DNA of 19,190 nt from JBNKDD01 sp050288085 (GTDB lineage Bacteria > Chloroflexota > Anaerolineae > Aggregatilineales > UBA3940): positions 1 to 19,190 of the forward strand of contig JBNKDD010000093.1 in assembly GCA_050288085.1 (NCBI GenBank), written 5' to 3'. The position numbers and the translations under genes are program-made. Within the stretch, counting starts at the first letter, position 1. Each line of letters begins with the position of its first letter. Below are positions 1 to 7,556 of this stretch, one piece after another. The notes beneath the pieces are model-generated. The model did not search any database, had not been told where the DNA came from, and saw nothing but the letters and a program-made list of their open reading frames with translations.

Positions 1-453
1 ACTGGGCAGATCGACGCGGTGCAGGTGATCTACAACATCTTTGATCAAGCGCCCGAAGACGAATTATTCCCGCTGGCGCAGGAATTGAATATCGCGATCA
101 TTGCACGTGTGCCCTTCGATGAGGGATCACTCACCGGCAAGCTGACCAAAGCTATGACGTGGCCGGAGGGCGACTGGCGCAATACCTACTTTGTGAAAGA
201 GAATCTGGAAGCATCGGTTGATCATGCCGAGGCGCTCCGCCCACTGATCCCGGAGGGGATGACGATGCCCGATATGGCGCTGCGTTTCATTTTGTCGAAC
301 CCGGTGGTCAGCACGATCATTCCGGGGATGCGCAAGCTGCGGCACGTTGAGACTAACATTGCCACCAGCGATGGTAAGGACCTGCCCGCCGATTTAATCG
401 AGAAGCTGCGCGAACACCGTTGGGTGCGCACCCCGACTAAGTGGTCGCAATAA
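1..453 (+). CDS. Aldo/keto reductase, C-terminal part (cut by window edge)
   Basis: This is the 3' end of an NAD(P)H-dependent aldo/keto reductase, a TIM-barrel oxidoreductase acting in the cytosol. The reading frame is open from the first base, so the start and the catalytic Asp/Tyr/Lys/His region lie outside the window. About 150 codons remain. They carry typical C-terminal family segments: the strand and loop VQVIYNIFDQ, the RVPFDEGSLTGKLT loop, and the ALRFILSNPVVSTIIPGMR stretch that normally helps bind the cofactor phosphate. The last helix ends in a stop at 451-453. The natural substrate cannot be told from this part. The gene converges on the two-component operon, with a hairpin between them. 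Confidence 0.9.
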   Translation, partial: TGQIDAVQVIYNIFDQAPEDELFPLAQELNIAIIARVPFDEGSLTGKLTKAMTWPEGDWRNTYFVKENLEASVDHAEALRPLIPEGMTMPDMALRFILSNPVVSTIIPGMRKLRHVETNIATSDGKDLPADLIEKLREHRWVRTPTKWSQ

Positions 454-480
454 GAAGTAAATGAGGATTGAATTTCACTT

Positions 481-507
481 AGAGGTGATCCCGTGTGGAT
501 CGCCTCT
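481..507. terminator. Hairpin between convergent genes, likely bidirectional terminator
   Basis: An 11-bp stem (AGAGGTGATCC with GGATCGCCTCT, one G-T pair) encloses a 5-nt loop. It sits between the reductase stop at 453 and the receiver gene stop at 518. On the plus strand it is followed by a T-rich stretch. The position between convergent genes fits a terminator that serves both. Confidence 0.65.
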
Positions 508-517
508 TTGATTCTTG

Positions 518-892
518 TTATATCCTGCCAAGCAGGACGGATACATCCTGTGCAAAAGTGGTGGCGGTGATCGGCTTCGGGAAGTAAGCGGCAAACCCGG
601 CTTTAAGCGCCTGTTCTGCAACACTGATTGAATGATAAGCGGTGACGGCCACTGCCGGAATAAAAGCGCTCCCTGAGTCTCTCCGCACTGCGTCGAGGAA
701 CTCCCAGCCGCTCATCCCCGGCAGACGTAGATCAACGATAAAAACATCCGGCGGGTCTTCTTCTAGCATGATCAGCGCATCTTCCGCGGTGGATGCATGT
801 GAGAAAGTGATGTCGTTATAAGCGAGGATGCGTTTGACAACTTCTGCGCTGTCGTCCTCGTCTTCGATGATCAGGGCTTTCCAGGGAGTCAT
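518..892 (-). CDS. Stand-alone response regulator receiver protein (second of operon)
   Basis: This 124-residue CheY-like receiver domain has no output domain. Visible residues are the acidic pair Glu10-Asp11, the phospho-acceptor Asp54 (in FIVDLRLPGMSGWEFL), Thr84 and Lys106 (FPKP). Phosphotransfer would come from a histidine kinase, most likely the one at the head of the operon. I place the start at the ATG at 890-892 because a purine-rich ribosome site (AAGGAAGGG) lies just upstream. The longer reading frame begins at a TTG at 916 with no such site. It is the third gene of a kinase-receiver-receiver operon, 36 nt after the previous stop from this start. Without an output domain, it probably acts by protein contact or as a phosphate sink. 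Confidence 0.9.
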   Translation of the reverse strand: MTPWKALIIEDEDDSAEVVKRILAYNDITFSHASTAEDALIMLEEDPPDVFIVDLRLPGMSGWEFLDAVRRDSGSAFIPAVAVTAYHSISVAEQALKAGFAAYFPKPITATTFAQDVSVLLGRI

Positions 893-928
893 GTTTTTTC
901 CCTTCCTTTCACACAAATTATATAGCGA

Positions 929-1333
929 TCAGACCTTTATTGCCTCAGGCAGTTCTTTGGTGAGATCGGCCAGAAAGGTAATCGGACTGAACGGCTTGGA
1001 GATGTAGCCGTCAAAACCGGCCTCTATCACCCGTTCCCTGTCACCGACCAGGGCATGTGCTGTCAGCGCAATAACCGGAATCGCCGCCGTTTTCGGGTTG
1101 GCTTTGAGCTGCTTTAGCATCTCCCAGCCGTCCATCACCGGCATCGACAGGTCGAGCAAAATGAAGGTCGGGTTGATATCGTCCAGAAGGGCCATCCCGA
1201 CGGCTCCGTGTTCCGCCTCGTGCACCTTCGCACCATGAAAAGTCAGCACGCGGAAGGCGATCTCTCGGTTATCCTTCTCATCTTCTACTACCAGCACTTC
1301 CCAGTTCGAAACAACTGCCTTGTTGATTGTCAT
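929..1333 (-). CDS. Stand-alone response regulator receiver protein (first of operon)
   Basis: This 134-residue CheY-like receiver has Glu17-Asp18 as metal-binding acids, Asp61 as phosphorylation site (ILLDLSMPVMDGWEML), Thr91 and Lys113 (ISKPF). It has no DNA-binding or enzymatic output domain. Its ATG overlaps the kinase stop codon in an ATGA tetranucleotide (1330-1333), so the two are probably translationally coupled and partners. The sequence resembles receivers found beside or inside hybrid kinases, where they relay phosphate. It is clearly related to the next receiver in the operon, but with different surface residues. The output of the pathway is not visible here. Confidence 0.93.
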   Translation of the reverse strand: MTINKAVVSNWEVLVVEDEKDNREIAFRVLTFHGAKVHEAEHGAVGMALLDDINPTFILLDLSMPVMDGWEMLKQLKANPKTAAIPVIALTAHALVGDRERVIEAGFDGYISKPFSPITFLADLTKELPEAIKV

Positions 1334-2721
1334 GCCTGGACCTTTCTGTCTTCTGCCTGGGTTACCCTGTCAAGGGGAAGTGAAACGACAAAAATGCTGC
1401 CCCGTCCCAGGGCGCTTTCGACCTTGATTGTCCCGTCCATCGCCCGGACTAACTCGTCAACAATCGCCAGCCCTAATCCGGTTCCCTGAAAAACCCGTTC
1501 GGGGGAGCTGTCAACCTGCCGGAAGGGATCGAAGATATATTCAAGGGCATGAGGTGGAATGCCTACCCCGGAGTCTGAAACGTTGATCGTCCATCGATCC
1601 TCATCCAGCCGGGAAACCATTAACCGGACATGGCCTCTTTCTGTGAACTTGAAAGCATTCGACAGCAGGTTGGAAATTACTTGTTCAATATGGCCTTGAT
1701 CTCCGATTAACACATCCGGCAGGTTGGGATCAATCTTCACCTGGTAATCCAGATTCTTCTGTTTAGCCAGGACTTCGGTTTCGCTAACCAGGCCGTTGAT
1801 CATGGCTTGCAGGGAGAAAGGCTTCTTGACAATGTCAACCCGCCGGGATTCGATCTTTGCCAGGTCAAGCACATCGTTGATCAACGTGAGCTGCCGTTTA
1901 CTGTTGGCATGGATGCGCTCGGTCATATGGGTGGCATCCTCGTCAATCTGGCCGCCCATCCCTGCCAACATGATCTCCGTAAACCCGATGATGGCATTCA
2001 GGGGGGTGCGCAGTTCATGTGACATGGTTGCCAGGAAATCGCTCTTTAAGCGGTTAGCCTCTTTGGCTTTCTCCAGGGCGATGTTAAGTTGTTCGGCCTG
2101 TTTTTTCAACTGGCTGTTGACCTCGCGAAGCTCAAGCTGGCGGGCCGCTTCCAACCGGTCGCGGTGATTGGTGAAGATAATGGTCAGGATAGTCAGGTTG
2201 ATGATCAACATCAGGACATTGGCGACATCGCCAAACATCACCGAGGGGGTCAGATTCAGATAAGCGATGATGCTGCCTGCCGCTAACGCTCCAACGATCA
2301 CCGTGCCATACCAGGGGAACAGGGCGCTGGTAAGCACCAGGGACAATGCCAGCCAGGCGAAAGGCTCGGCGGGGCGGTTGGGGTTTTCTAGCAGCATGGT
2401 GTATGGCATCACCATAGAGAATAGAACCGTGATGACAGATGATGTTTTGATATACCCGGCCCGTGCCATAACATAGACGAATATGATGGCAGCCACCTGG
2501 CCGAGCAGGCTGTAAATCGGTGTGTGAGATTCCCCTCGCAGCCCTCGAAGGATATTGAGCATCAACAGCGCTATGTTGGTTAAGTGAAAGGAGGCCAGCA
2601 GTCGGACTTTGCGGCGCTGTCCCGGATCGGTCACACGGGGCAGTGGTTCGAGCAGCCAGCGTGCAAACCAGCCTGGCTTCTCAGGCTTCGATTGGTGTTG
2701 ATCTGATATCGCTTCTTTCAT
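1330..2721 (-). CDS. Membrane sensor histidine kinase
   Basis: This is a 463-residue HisKA-type sensor kinase. About six hydrophobic segments (residues about 41-59, 70-88, 94-111, 121-137, 139-156, 166-184) form the membrane sensor. The loops between them are short, so signals are probably sensed in or near the membrane. A coiled coil follows (185-225). The H-box FLATMSHELRTPLN carries the phosphorylated His235. The ATP-binding domain shows the N-box (Asn351, Asn355), the G1 box DSGVGIP, an F-box (FDPF) and the G2 box GTGLGLAI. There is no PAS or HAMP domain. The gene heads a three-gene operon with two receivers. The start ATG has a weak AAGG ribosome site about 8 nt upstream. Confidence 0.95.
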   Translation of the reverse strand: MKEAISDQHQSKPEKPGWFARWLLEPLPRVTDPGQRRKVRLLASFHLTNIALLMLNILRGLRGESHTPIYSLLGQVAAIIFVYVMARAGYIKTSSVITVLFSMVMPYTMLLENPNRPAEPFAWLALSLVLTSALFPWYGTVIVGALAAGSIIAYLNLTPSVMFGDVANVLMLIINLTILTIIFTNHRDRLEAARQLELREVNSQLKKQAEQLNIALEKAKEANRLKSDFLATMSHELRTPLNAIIGFTEIMLAGMGGQIDEDATHMTERIHANSKRQLTLINDVLDLAKIESRRVDIVKKPFSLQAMINGLVSETEVLAKQKNLDYQVKIDPNLPDVLIGDQGHIEQVISNLLSNAFKFTERGHVRLMVSRLDEDRWTINVSDSGVGIPPHALEYIFDPFRQVDSSPERVFQGTGLGLAIVDELVRAMDGTIKVESALGRGSIFVVSLPLDRVTQAEDRKVQA

Positions 2722-3042
2722 CTTAAAACCTTAATTTGCAGAGAGAAAAAGGCATTTGTATTGTAATCTAATTGCCAATCGTGTTTGTGAATTTTTGTGA
2801 AGAAGAGGTAACGAAATGGCTGTAGGTGATAGGGGGAAATGGTCTGCCCCCATCTAGCCCAAGTATAGATCAGTCGTGCGCCAGATGCCTATACAATAGG
2901 ATAACAGTGGCCAAAACCCCGGCGTTTATTGATTGGTTTTTGCCCGAAGTCACCTACAATCAAGTCTGCCCGGACACCATTCCACATCAATGACGATCCA
3001 CCCTCGATAAATAGACCAAAATAGGAAGTACCCACCCACTTA
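2722..3042. other. Gene-free stretch upstream of the kinase operon
   Basis: No credible coding frame is present. The part nearest the kinase gene is A+T-rich and must hold its promoter, but I see no convincing -35/-10 pair. The rest is largely occupied by a candidate small inverted-repeat element (2821-2958). Confidence 0.6.
2821..2958. repeat. Candidate small inverted-repeat element (MITE-like)
   Basis: A perfect 9-bp inverted repeat, TGTAGGTGA at 2821-2829 and TCACCTACA at 2950-2958, bounds 138 bp without a coding frame. Just inside the left end is a hairpin of GGGGG (2832-2836) and CCCCC (2847-2851). I see no clear target duplication outside the ends, so mobility is only an inference. Confidence 0.35.
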
Positions 3043-3600
3043 CTAAGCAGACGGTAGAACTACACCCAGGATTAACATGGTCACGATCAGGGCAAAAACG
3101 ATGATGAGCGGGATAGATAACAGCTTCTTGCCTTTATTATGCTCCCATATGACGACTAGCCAGGAAAAAGCCAGCGTCTGGAGAACTAGTTCAGGCAGGT
3201 AGAGAAGATGAAATCGTGTGGGCAGATTAGTATAGATGATTCCTTCAATTGACCCCGGTGCCTCTCCTGCCGGGGCAAAAATCGCCAGTGCAAGGAATAA
3301 GCCCCATAAGTAAATCACACCCCACTTTTTTTCGAGAAAAATACTACGGAATGGGTACAGAGCCACAGCGAAAATGGCAGCTCGAAGAATCTGGAATAAT
3401 GGGCCAGCCATTACTAATGGGGAGTTAATAGGCCGTTGAAGTGCTGTAACTAGTGGATCAGGATTAGCCGCATAATATGCATAAACGTGAAGCCCTAACC
3501 CAACTGTAATCACGCCCAAGAAAAAATAGGTCACCAATTGTGCAACAATTACCCGCCCCAAAAAACCCCAAAAAGAGCCAGTTGTTTCTTTTGTATTCAT
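3043..3600 (-). CDS. Integral membrane protein of unknown function
   Basis: I do not recognise this 185-residue protein. It has about five hydrophobic helices, at about residues 10-36, 60-82, 92-110, 130-152 and 160-183, with short polar links. Positively charged residues (EKKWG and EHNKGKK) lie between helices and suggest cytoplasmic loops. There are no obvious catalytic motifs and no soluble domain. The start ATG (3598-3600) follows a purine-rich stretch, AAGGGTAGAGAATAA on the coding strand. It lies between the kinase upstream region and the toxin-antitoxin module, with gaps of about 300 bp on both sides, so it is probably transcribed alone. Confidence 0.72.
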   Translation of the reverse strand: MNTKETTGSFWGFLGRVIVAQLVTYFFLGVITVGLGLHVYAYYAANPDPLVTALQRPINSPLVMAGPLFQILRAAIFAVALYPFRSIFLEKKWGVIYLWGLFLALAIFAPAGEAPGSIEGIIYTNLPTRFHLLYLPELVLQTLAFSWLVVIWEHNKGKKLLSIPLIIVFALIVTMLILGVVLPSA

Positions 3601-3903
3601 TTATTCTCTACCCTTAGTCTGTTCAAGATTTCCGCCCAATGTAAAAGAGTGGCTGTAAGATAAGGAAAGGATAGCATAATCGAGTTCGAGGTAGAACAGA
3701 GGTGAGGCTACCCAATGCCAGTATATGAGAAATCGAAATAATAAACCAGCCACGTCTTGTAGTTTGACAGGCATGGCGGGCACAGAATTTGGGTACCTGT
3801 ACGAACAAGAGCAAGCGATATTAACGACTATGACGCATTATCTGTAATTAACTGAATTTGTGTAATTCGTGGATCAATCTCACAGCAGCAATGCTGGATT
3901 AAC
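3601..3903. other. Gene-free A+T-rich stretch
   Basis: I see no credible gene. Short frames on the minus strand have no homology-like features or ribosome sites. The stretch should hold the promoter of the membrane protein gene on the minus strand. At its right end it carries one copy of the 19-bp direct repeat described separately. Confidence 0.55.
3855..3873. repeat. 19-bp direct repeat, copy 1
   Basis: The sequence AATTTGTGTAATTCGTGGA occurs here and again, without a mismatch, at 4852-4870. The two copies lie on either side of the toxin-antitoxin module. This copy begins about 30 nt beyond the toxin stop codon. Confidence 0.85.
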
Positions 3904-4380
3904 TCAAAGCCCCAATTCTTGAAGTGAATTAACAGGGCTGTGATAACCCTTTTCGATCATTAGGAGCAAGAGGTTATCGGCAAAATCTAATCCTACTATG
4001 TTAAATTCGACAAGATTTACCAGTGCTCCCAATGTTCCTGATACCACAATACTTAGAGCGTTTGCCTTACGGCGAGCATCCCGATCATCTGTCAAGATCA
4101 TCCAATTTCGTAACTCGGCAATAGCAAGACATTCAGCTTCGCCTTTGCCCAGGGTTTGACCCAATTCAACAGCACGAGTTTGCTCCTCACCAGTCATCTC
4201 AATGATATGAAGAGCAAACCAATTAGTGGTGGGAACTCGCCCAAGGCGTTCTCCCTCCTTGAATTCATCCAGTACAGCCTGGGTAGTTGCCAGATTGTCA
4301 AAGGCTTTCAGGAACAAATCAGGTTGTTCTACGTTGGCAAAGTTACTGAGTACTGTATTGTCAACAAGTACAGGTGTCAT
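3904..4380 (-). CDS. PIN-domain toxin, DUF3368-like
   Basis: This 158-residue protein is a predicted ribonuclease of the PIN fold. The conserved acids are visible: Asp7 (LVDNTVLSNF), Glu39 (VLDEF), Glu81/Glu83 in GKGEAECLAIA, and Asp98/Asp99 with Asp101 in LTDDRDARRKA. The C-terminal half, with GTLGALVNLVEFN and the helix that follows, matches the DUF3368 branch of PIN proteins. These are commonly paired with UPF0175 antitoxins. Its ATG overlaps the antitoxin stop in an ATGA (4377-4380), the usual arrangement of a coupled toxin-antitoxin operon. The RNA target is unknown. It is lower in GC than neighbouring priA, consistent with a mobile module. Confidence 0.88.
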   Translation of the reverse strand: MTPVLVDNTVLSNFANVEQPDLFLKAFDNLATTQAVLDEFKEGERLGRVPTTNWFALHIIEMTGEEQTRAVELGQTLGKGEAECLAIAELRNWMILTDDRDARRKANALSIVVSGTLGALVNLVEFNIVGLDFADNLLLLMIEKGYHSPVNSLQELGL

Positions 4381-4763
4381 ATACCTGACTTTCTGGCTTT
4401 ACGGACGGCGTCAACCTCTTGTTGTGCCTCTTTTATCGATGCAGGCCCGATTCTTAGTGGGACACCTAACCGCTCGAAGCGTCCCATCAATTCATAGCGA
4501 GACATGTTGAGTAATTCAGCCGCCTTGCCGAGGTTGATGTTCTCATCCAGGTAATCCCAGATAATCTGATCAATGTCCTGGCTGGATGGTTGTTTGGTGG
4601 TATACCCGGCCAACGCTTGCAAGATGCGGTAATCACCAATATCTAACAGAACAATTTGTTCTTCGCCGTAGCTTTCCACGACCACCGGATTGCCTCGCTG
4701 AACTTGATCAACAATCTCACGGGTTTTTCGAGCTAAATCTGTCCGGGAAATAGTAGCAACCAT
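4377..4763 (-). CDS. Antitoxin with Phd-type and UPF0175-type parts
   Basis: This 128-residue protein sits directly before the PIN toxin. Residues about 5-50 (ISRTDLARKTREIVDQVQRG, then a beta-rich VVVESYGEEQIVLLD segment) look like the Phd/YefM fold, which binds operator DNA and usually neutralises the toxin with its C terminus. Residues about 66-107 (NINLGKAAELLNMSRYELM, then FERLGVPLRIG) look like the UPF0175 helix-turn-helix domain, normally a complete antitoxin partner of DUF3368 toxins. The protein therefore appears to be a fusion of two antitoxin types. A GGAGGG ribosome site lies 7 nt before the ATG. The promoter upstream carries three 9-bp-spaced repeats that could be its operator. 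Confidence 0.85.
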   Translation of the reverse strand: MVATISRTDLARKTREIVDQVQRGNPVVVESYGEEQIVLLDIGDYRILQALAGYTTKQPSSQDIDQIIWDYLDENINLGKAAELLNMSRYELMGRFERLGVPLRIGPASIKEAQQEVDAVRKARKSGI

Positions 4764-4796
4764 GTCTTAACCCTCCATGTCTATCTGCTAAATTGC

Positions 4797-4825
4797 AGTT
4801 TACGTAAAATATGTAAGATACGCAA
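4797..4825 (-). promoter_or_regulatory. Antitoxin-toxin promoter with three iterated operator-like repeats
   Basis: On the minus strand, TTGCGT (4820-4825) and TAAACT (4797-4802) are 17 bp apart and form a plausible promoter. The same stretch, read on the plus strand, holds TACGTAA (4801-4807), TATGTAA (4810-4816) and TACGCAA (4819-4825), spaced exactly 9 bp. TTTACGTAAA (4799-4808) is also a perfect palindrome. This looks like a cooperative autorepression site overlapping the promoter. Confidence 0.55.
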
Positions 4826-4851
4826 ATCAAGCGGAAGTGTTAAATTAGAGA

Positions 4852-4870
4852 AATTTGTGTAATTCGTGGA
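4852..4870. repeat. 19-bp direct repeat, copy 2
   Basis: Exact copy of the repeat at 3855-3873, in the same orientation. It lies 6 nt beyond the priA stop codon and upstream of the antitoxin promoter. The two copies bracket about 1 kb that contains only the toxin-antitoxin operon. Confidence 0.85.
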
Positions 4871-4876
4871 CTCTCT

Positions 4877-7462
4877 TTACAGCATCGACACCGGATCAAC
4901 GTCGATACTCAGCCCTCTCGACTGCCGCAGATCGTCCAGGATGGCGGTCGGATTCGGGCCACGAACGATCAGGTGCCAGCAGTGGATATTCTCATGCCGG
5001 GGATAGAAGCAGGGAGCCGGGCCGATCAGCGAGGTTTGAACCAACCCCCGTTCCTCGATCCGCTGCGCTAACAATTCGTGTAGTTGTTCCGCTTCTTTCC
5101 TTGCCTTCTCCGATCCCTCGACCCGAAGCACCAGCCGCACCAACCGATTATAGGGCGGGTAGCCGATCTCGCGGCGGTGGGCCATCTCATCCCGGTAAAA
5201 AGCGTGAAAGTCATGATCCGCTGCTGCTCGGATCGCGTAATGCCCCGGCTCGTAAGTCTGGACGATCACCTGCCCGCCCAGCAAACTGCGTCCCGCCCGC
5301 CCGGCTACCTGGGTCAATAACTGGAACGTCCGCTCATTGCTGCGGAAATCGGGTAGATGCAGGGCCGTATCAGCGTTGACCACCCCAACCAGCGTCACCA
5401 GCGGCAGGTCAAGTCCTTTGGCGATCATCTGGGTGCCGATCAACACGTTGGCTTCCTGCTCAATGAACCGTTCCAACAATTCCTGATGCGCCCCTTTGTT
5501 GCTGGTCGTATCTTTGTCCCAGCGCACCGGCACGGCCTGTGGGAACTGCTGCCTGACCTCGTGTTCGACCCGTTCGGTACCGCCGCCTAAAAATCGGATA
5601 TGGGGCGACCCGCACGCCGGGCAGATTTCGGGATGCCCCTCGCGGTGATCGCATTGGTGGCAGACCAGCATTCCCTGTTTCTGCCCATGCGTGATCCAGG
5701 TGTGCCAGGTCAGCGAGATATCGCAATTGGGACACCGCAAGACGTGTCCGCACTCCCGGCAAAACACGTAGGTTGATGTTCCCCGCCGGTTAAGGAACAG
5801 GATCGCCTGTTCGCCGCGCTCCAATGTTTCGGTCATGGAGCTTTGCAGCGCCCGGCTGAAGATCGACCGGTTCCCCGCGCGGAGTTCCTGCCGCATGTCG
5901 ATCACCTGGACGGGCGGCAGTTCGATCATGACCACTTCTTCGGGATCACTCGCATCATGGGTATAACGGGGGTGGGGGATGTGATAATGCATCGCCTGAA
6001 CCTCAATGGCCTTGCGATGCCCCATGATCCGCCCCGGCAGTTCGAGCAATGTATAGCGCCCCGGTTGATCATCGTCAGGCCGTTTAGCGTGGGCATAGGT
6101 CGCGACGTTCGGGGTGGCGCTGCCCATAATCACCAGGGCTTTGTGCTGACTGGCTAATTCCACCGCCGCCGGGACGGTGTGATAGTAGGGTGGTATGATC
6201 GGCGGTGATTGCTTATAGCTGTCGTCGTGGCACTCGTCGATCACGATCAGACCCAGGTTGTGGAGCGGTGTGAACAGCGCCGAGCGCGGCCCGACCACCA
6301 GATCGATCTGGCCGCTGCGTGCCCGCCGCCAGGTATCGAAGCGCTCACCGGGCGACAGGGAGCTGTGAACCACCCCCATCCGCCCCGGAAACCGCGCCCC
6401 AAACCGCCGGATCGTCTGCGGAGTCAGGGCGATCTCTGGGACCAGGATAATGGCGCTTTTGCCCTGTTCCATCACCTGATCAACCGCCCGCATGTAAATC
6501 TCGGTTTTGCCGGAGCCGGTCACACCGTGTAAAAGTACCGGCTGTTTAGGCTCCGAACTGCTGAGCGTCTGCTCGATAAACTCCCACGCCCGCGCCTGAT
6601 CGGGGGCCAGTTGGGGCGGCTGATCGGGCACAAAAGTCAGGTCGGCCACCGGATCGCGGAACCGTTCCTCTTCCCACAGAATGACCAGATCGTCTTCCGC
6701 CAGCGCCCGCAGATCGGTCAGCTTACTACCTTCAATGGTTGCATAGATCTGGCTAAAATCCACCGGCCCAGGGTGACTTGCCAGCATCCGCAGGATGCCC
6801 GACCGGCGGTTGGCTGCCGCATGTCGTGTCTTGGATAGAGAGTCGAGATCATAGTGAAGGGCAATCGCTGCTTCGACCCGCTCCGGCTGGATAGCGATCT
6901 CTGCAACTCTCACCTGTTTGGCGCTGACCGTCGGGGGATCGAGCACCGGTTCACGCAGCAGCAGGCCCCGATCAACCAGTTTGGAGACCGCGCCGCGCCA
7001 ATCGCGCCGGGGAAACGACCGGGCAAGCTGCCGCCCACGCAGCGGGCCGCGCCGGGCCAGTTGTAGCAGCACCAATCTCTGGTTATCCGACTCCGGCTCG
7101 ATCTGCTCCGGGTCAATCACCGGGCTGATCAGCACATCGCCGCGTTTGGACATCCCCGGTGGGATGAACAACCGCACACATTCAGATAGAGGCGAGAGGT
7201 AAGTATCGCTCATCCAGGCGGCGAGTTTTAGCTGCGCCTCATTGACCACCGGCTCCCGGTCGATCAGGCGGAGGATCGGCTTGGTCTTGGCCTCATCGAT
7301 CGGGGATTTACGGTCGAAGCGCAGGATGATCCCCTGGGCTTTTTGCCGCCCGAATTCCACTTCGACCAGGTGACCCACCTGCAAACGCCCCGCCCACTCA
7401 GCCGGGATTTGATAATGGAAGGTGCCTTCGACAGGCATGTTGACAATCACTTCAGCAAACAT
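4877..7462 (-). CDS. priA: Primosomal protein N' (PriA helicase)
   Basis: PriA restarts stalled replication forks by binding branched DNA, unwinding 3'-to-5' and loading the replicative helicase. The 861-residue protein has the N-terminal 3'BD-like region (about 1-100), Walker A GVTGSGKT (313-320), the Walker B variant DECH (409-412; PriA more often has DEEH), motif III SAT (448-450), and eight zinc-binding cysteines (568, 571, 577, 580, 601, 604, 614, 617). The helicase C part has GTQMIAKGLD and QVAGRAGR. About 40 extra residues (480-515) lie between motif III and the second helicase lobe, which makes it longer than typical PriA. A TATAAT box lies just 6 nt before the ATG, which suggests a leaderless transcript. 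It is divergent from the DUF4259 gene. Confidence 0.97.
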   Translation of the reverse strand: MFAEVIVNMPVEGTFHYQIPAEWAGRLQVGHLVEVEFGRQKAQGIILRFDRKSPIDEAKTKPILRLIDREPVVNEAQLKLAAWMSDTYLSPLSECVRLFIPPGMSKRGDVLISPVIDPEQIEPESDNQRLVLLQLARRGPLRGRQLARSFPRRDWRGAVSKLVDRGLLLREPVLDPPTVSAKQVRVAEIAIQPERVEAAIALHYDLDSLSKTRHAAANRRSGILRMLASHPGPVDFSQIYATIEGSKLTDLRALAEDDLVILWEEERFRDPVADLTFVPDQPPQLAPDQARAWEFIEQTLSSSEPKQPVLLHGVTGSGKTEIYMRAVDQVMEQGKSAIILVPEIALTPQTIRRFGARFPGRMGVVHSSLSPGERFDTWRRARSGQIDLVVGPRSALFTPLHNLGLIVIDECHDDSYKQSPPIIPPYYHTVPAAVELASQHKALVIMGSATPNVATYAHAKRPDDDQPGRYTLLELPGRIMGHRKAIEVQAMHYHIPHPRYTHDASDPEEVVMIELPPVQVIDMRQELRAGNRSIFSRALQSSMTETLERGEQAILFLNRRGTSTYVFCRECGHVLRCPNCDISLTWHTWITHGQKQGMLVCHQCDHREGHPEICPACGSPHIRFLGGGTERVEHEVRQQFPQAVPVRWDKDTTSNKGAHQELLERFIEQEANVLIGTQMIAKGLDLPLVTLVGVVNADTALHLPDFRSNERTFQLLTQVAGRAGRSLLGGQVIVQTYEPGHYAIRAAADHDFHAFYRDEMAHRREIGYPPYNRLVRLVLRVEGSEKARKEAEQLHELLAQRIEERGLVQTSLIGPAPCFYPRHENIHCWHLIVRGPNPTAILDDLRQSRGLSIDVDPVSML

Positions 7463-7556
7463 AGGGGAATTATACCGTCATGTGGCGTTTCCGTTTCGGA
7501 AATGCGGCGGGTAAAATCGGGGCGTGGTCGGGGTTTAATCTACAGGAGCAATTGAC
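7463..7556. promoter_or_regulatory. Divergent promoter region of priA and the DUF4259 gene
   Basis: For priA (minus strand), a perfect TATAAT occupies 7469-7474, 6 nt before the ATG; no good -35 box is visible. A perfect inverted repeat TTTCCG-TTT-CGGAAA (7488-7502) lies where the priA -35 box would be and may bind a regulator. For the plus-strand gene only weak -10-like sequences are visible. Confidence 0.5.

Noticed and set aside
3601..3783. Short minus-strand frame beyond the membrane protein
   Set aside because: It has no ribosome site, no recognisable motif, and its composition looks like intergenic DNA.
4855..5379. Plus-strand frame of 174 codons over the end of priA
   Set aside because: It is a shadow of priA on the opposite strand, with low-complexity Arg/Pro/Ser content.
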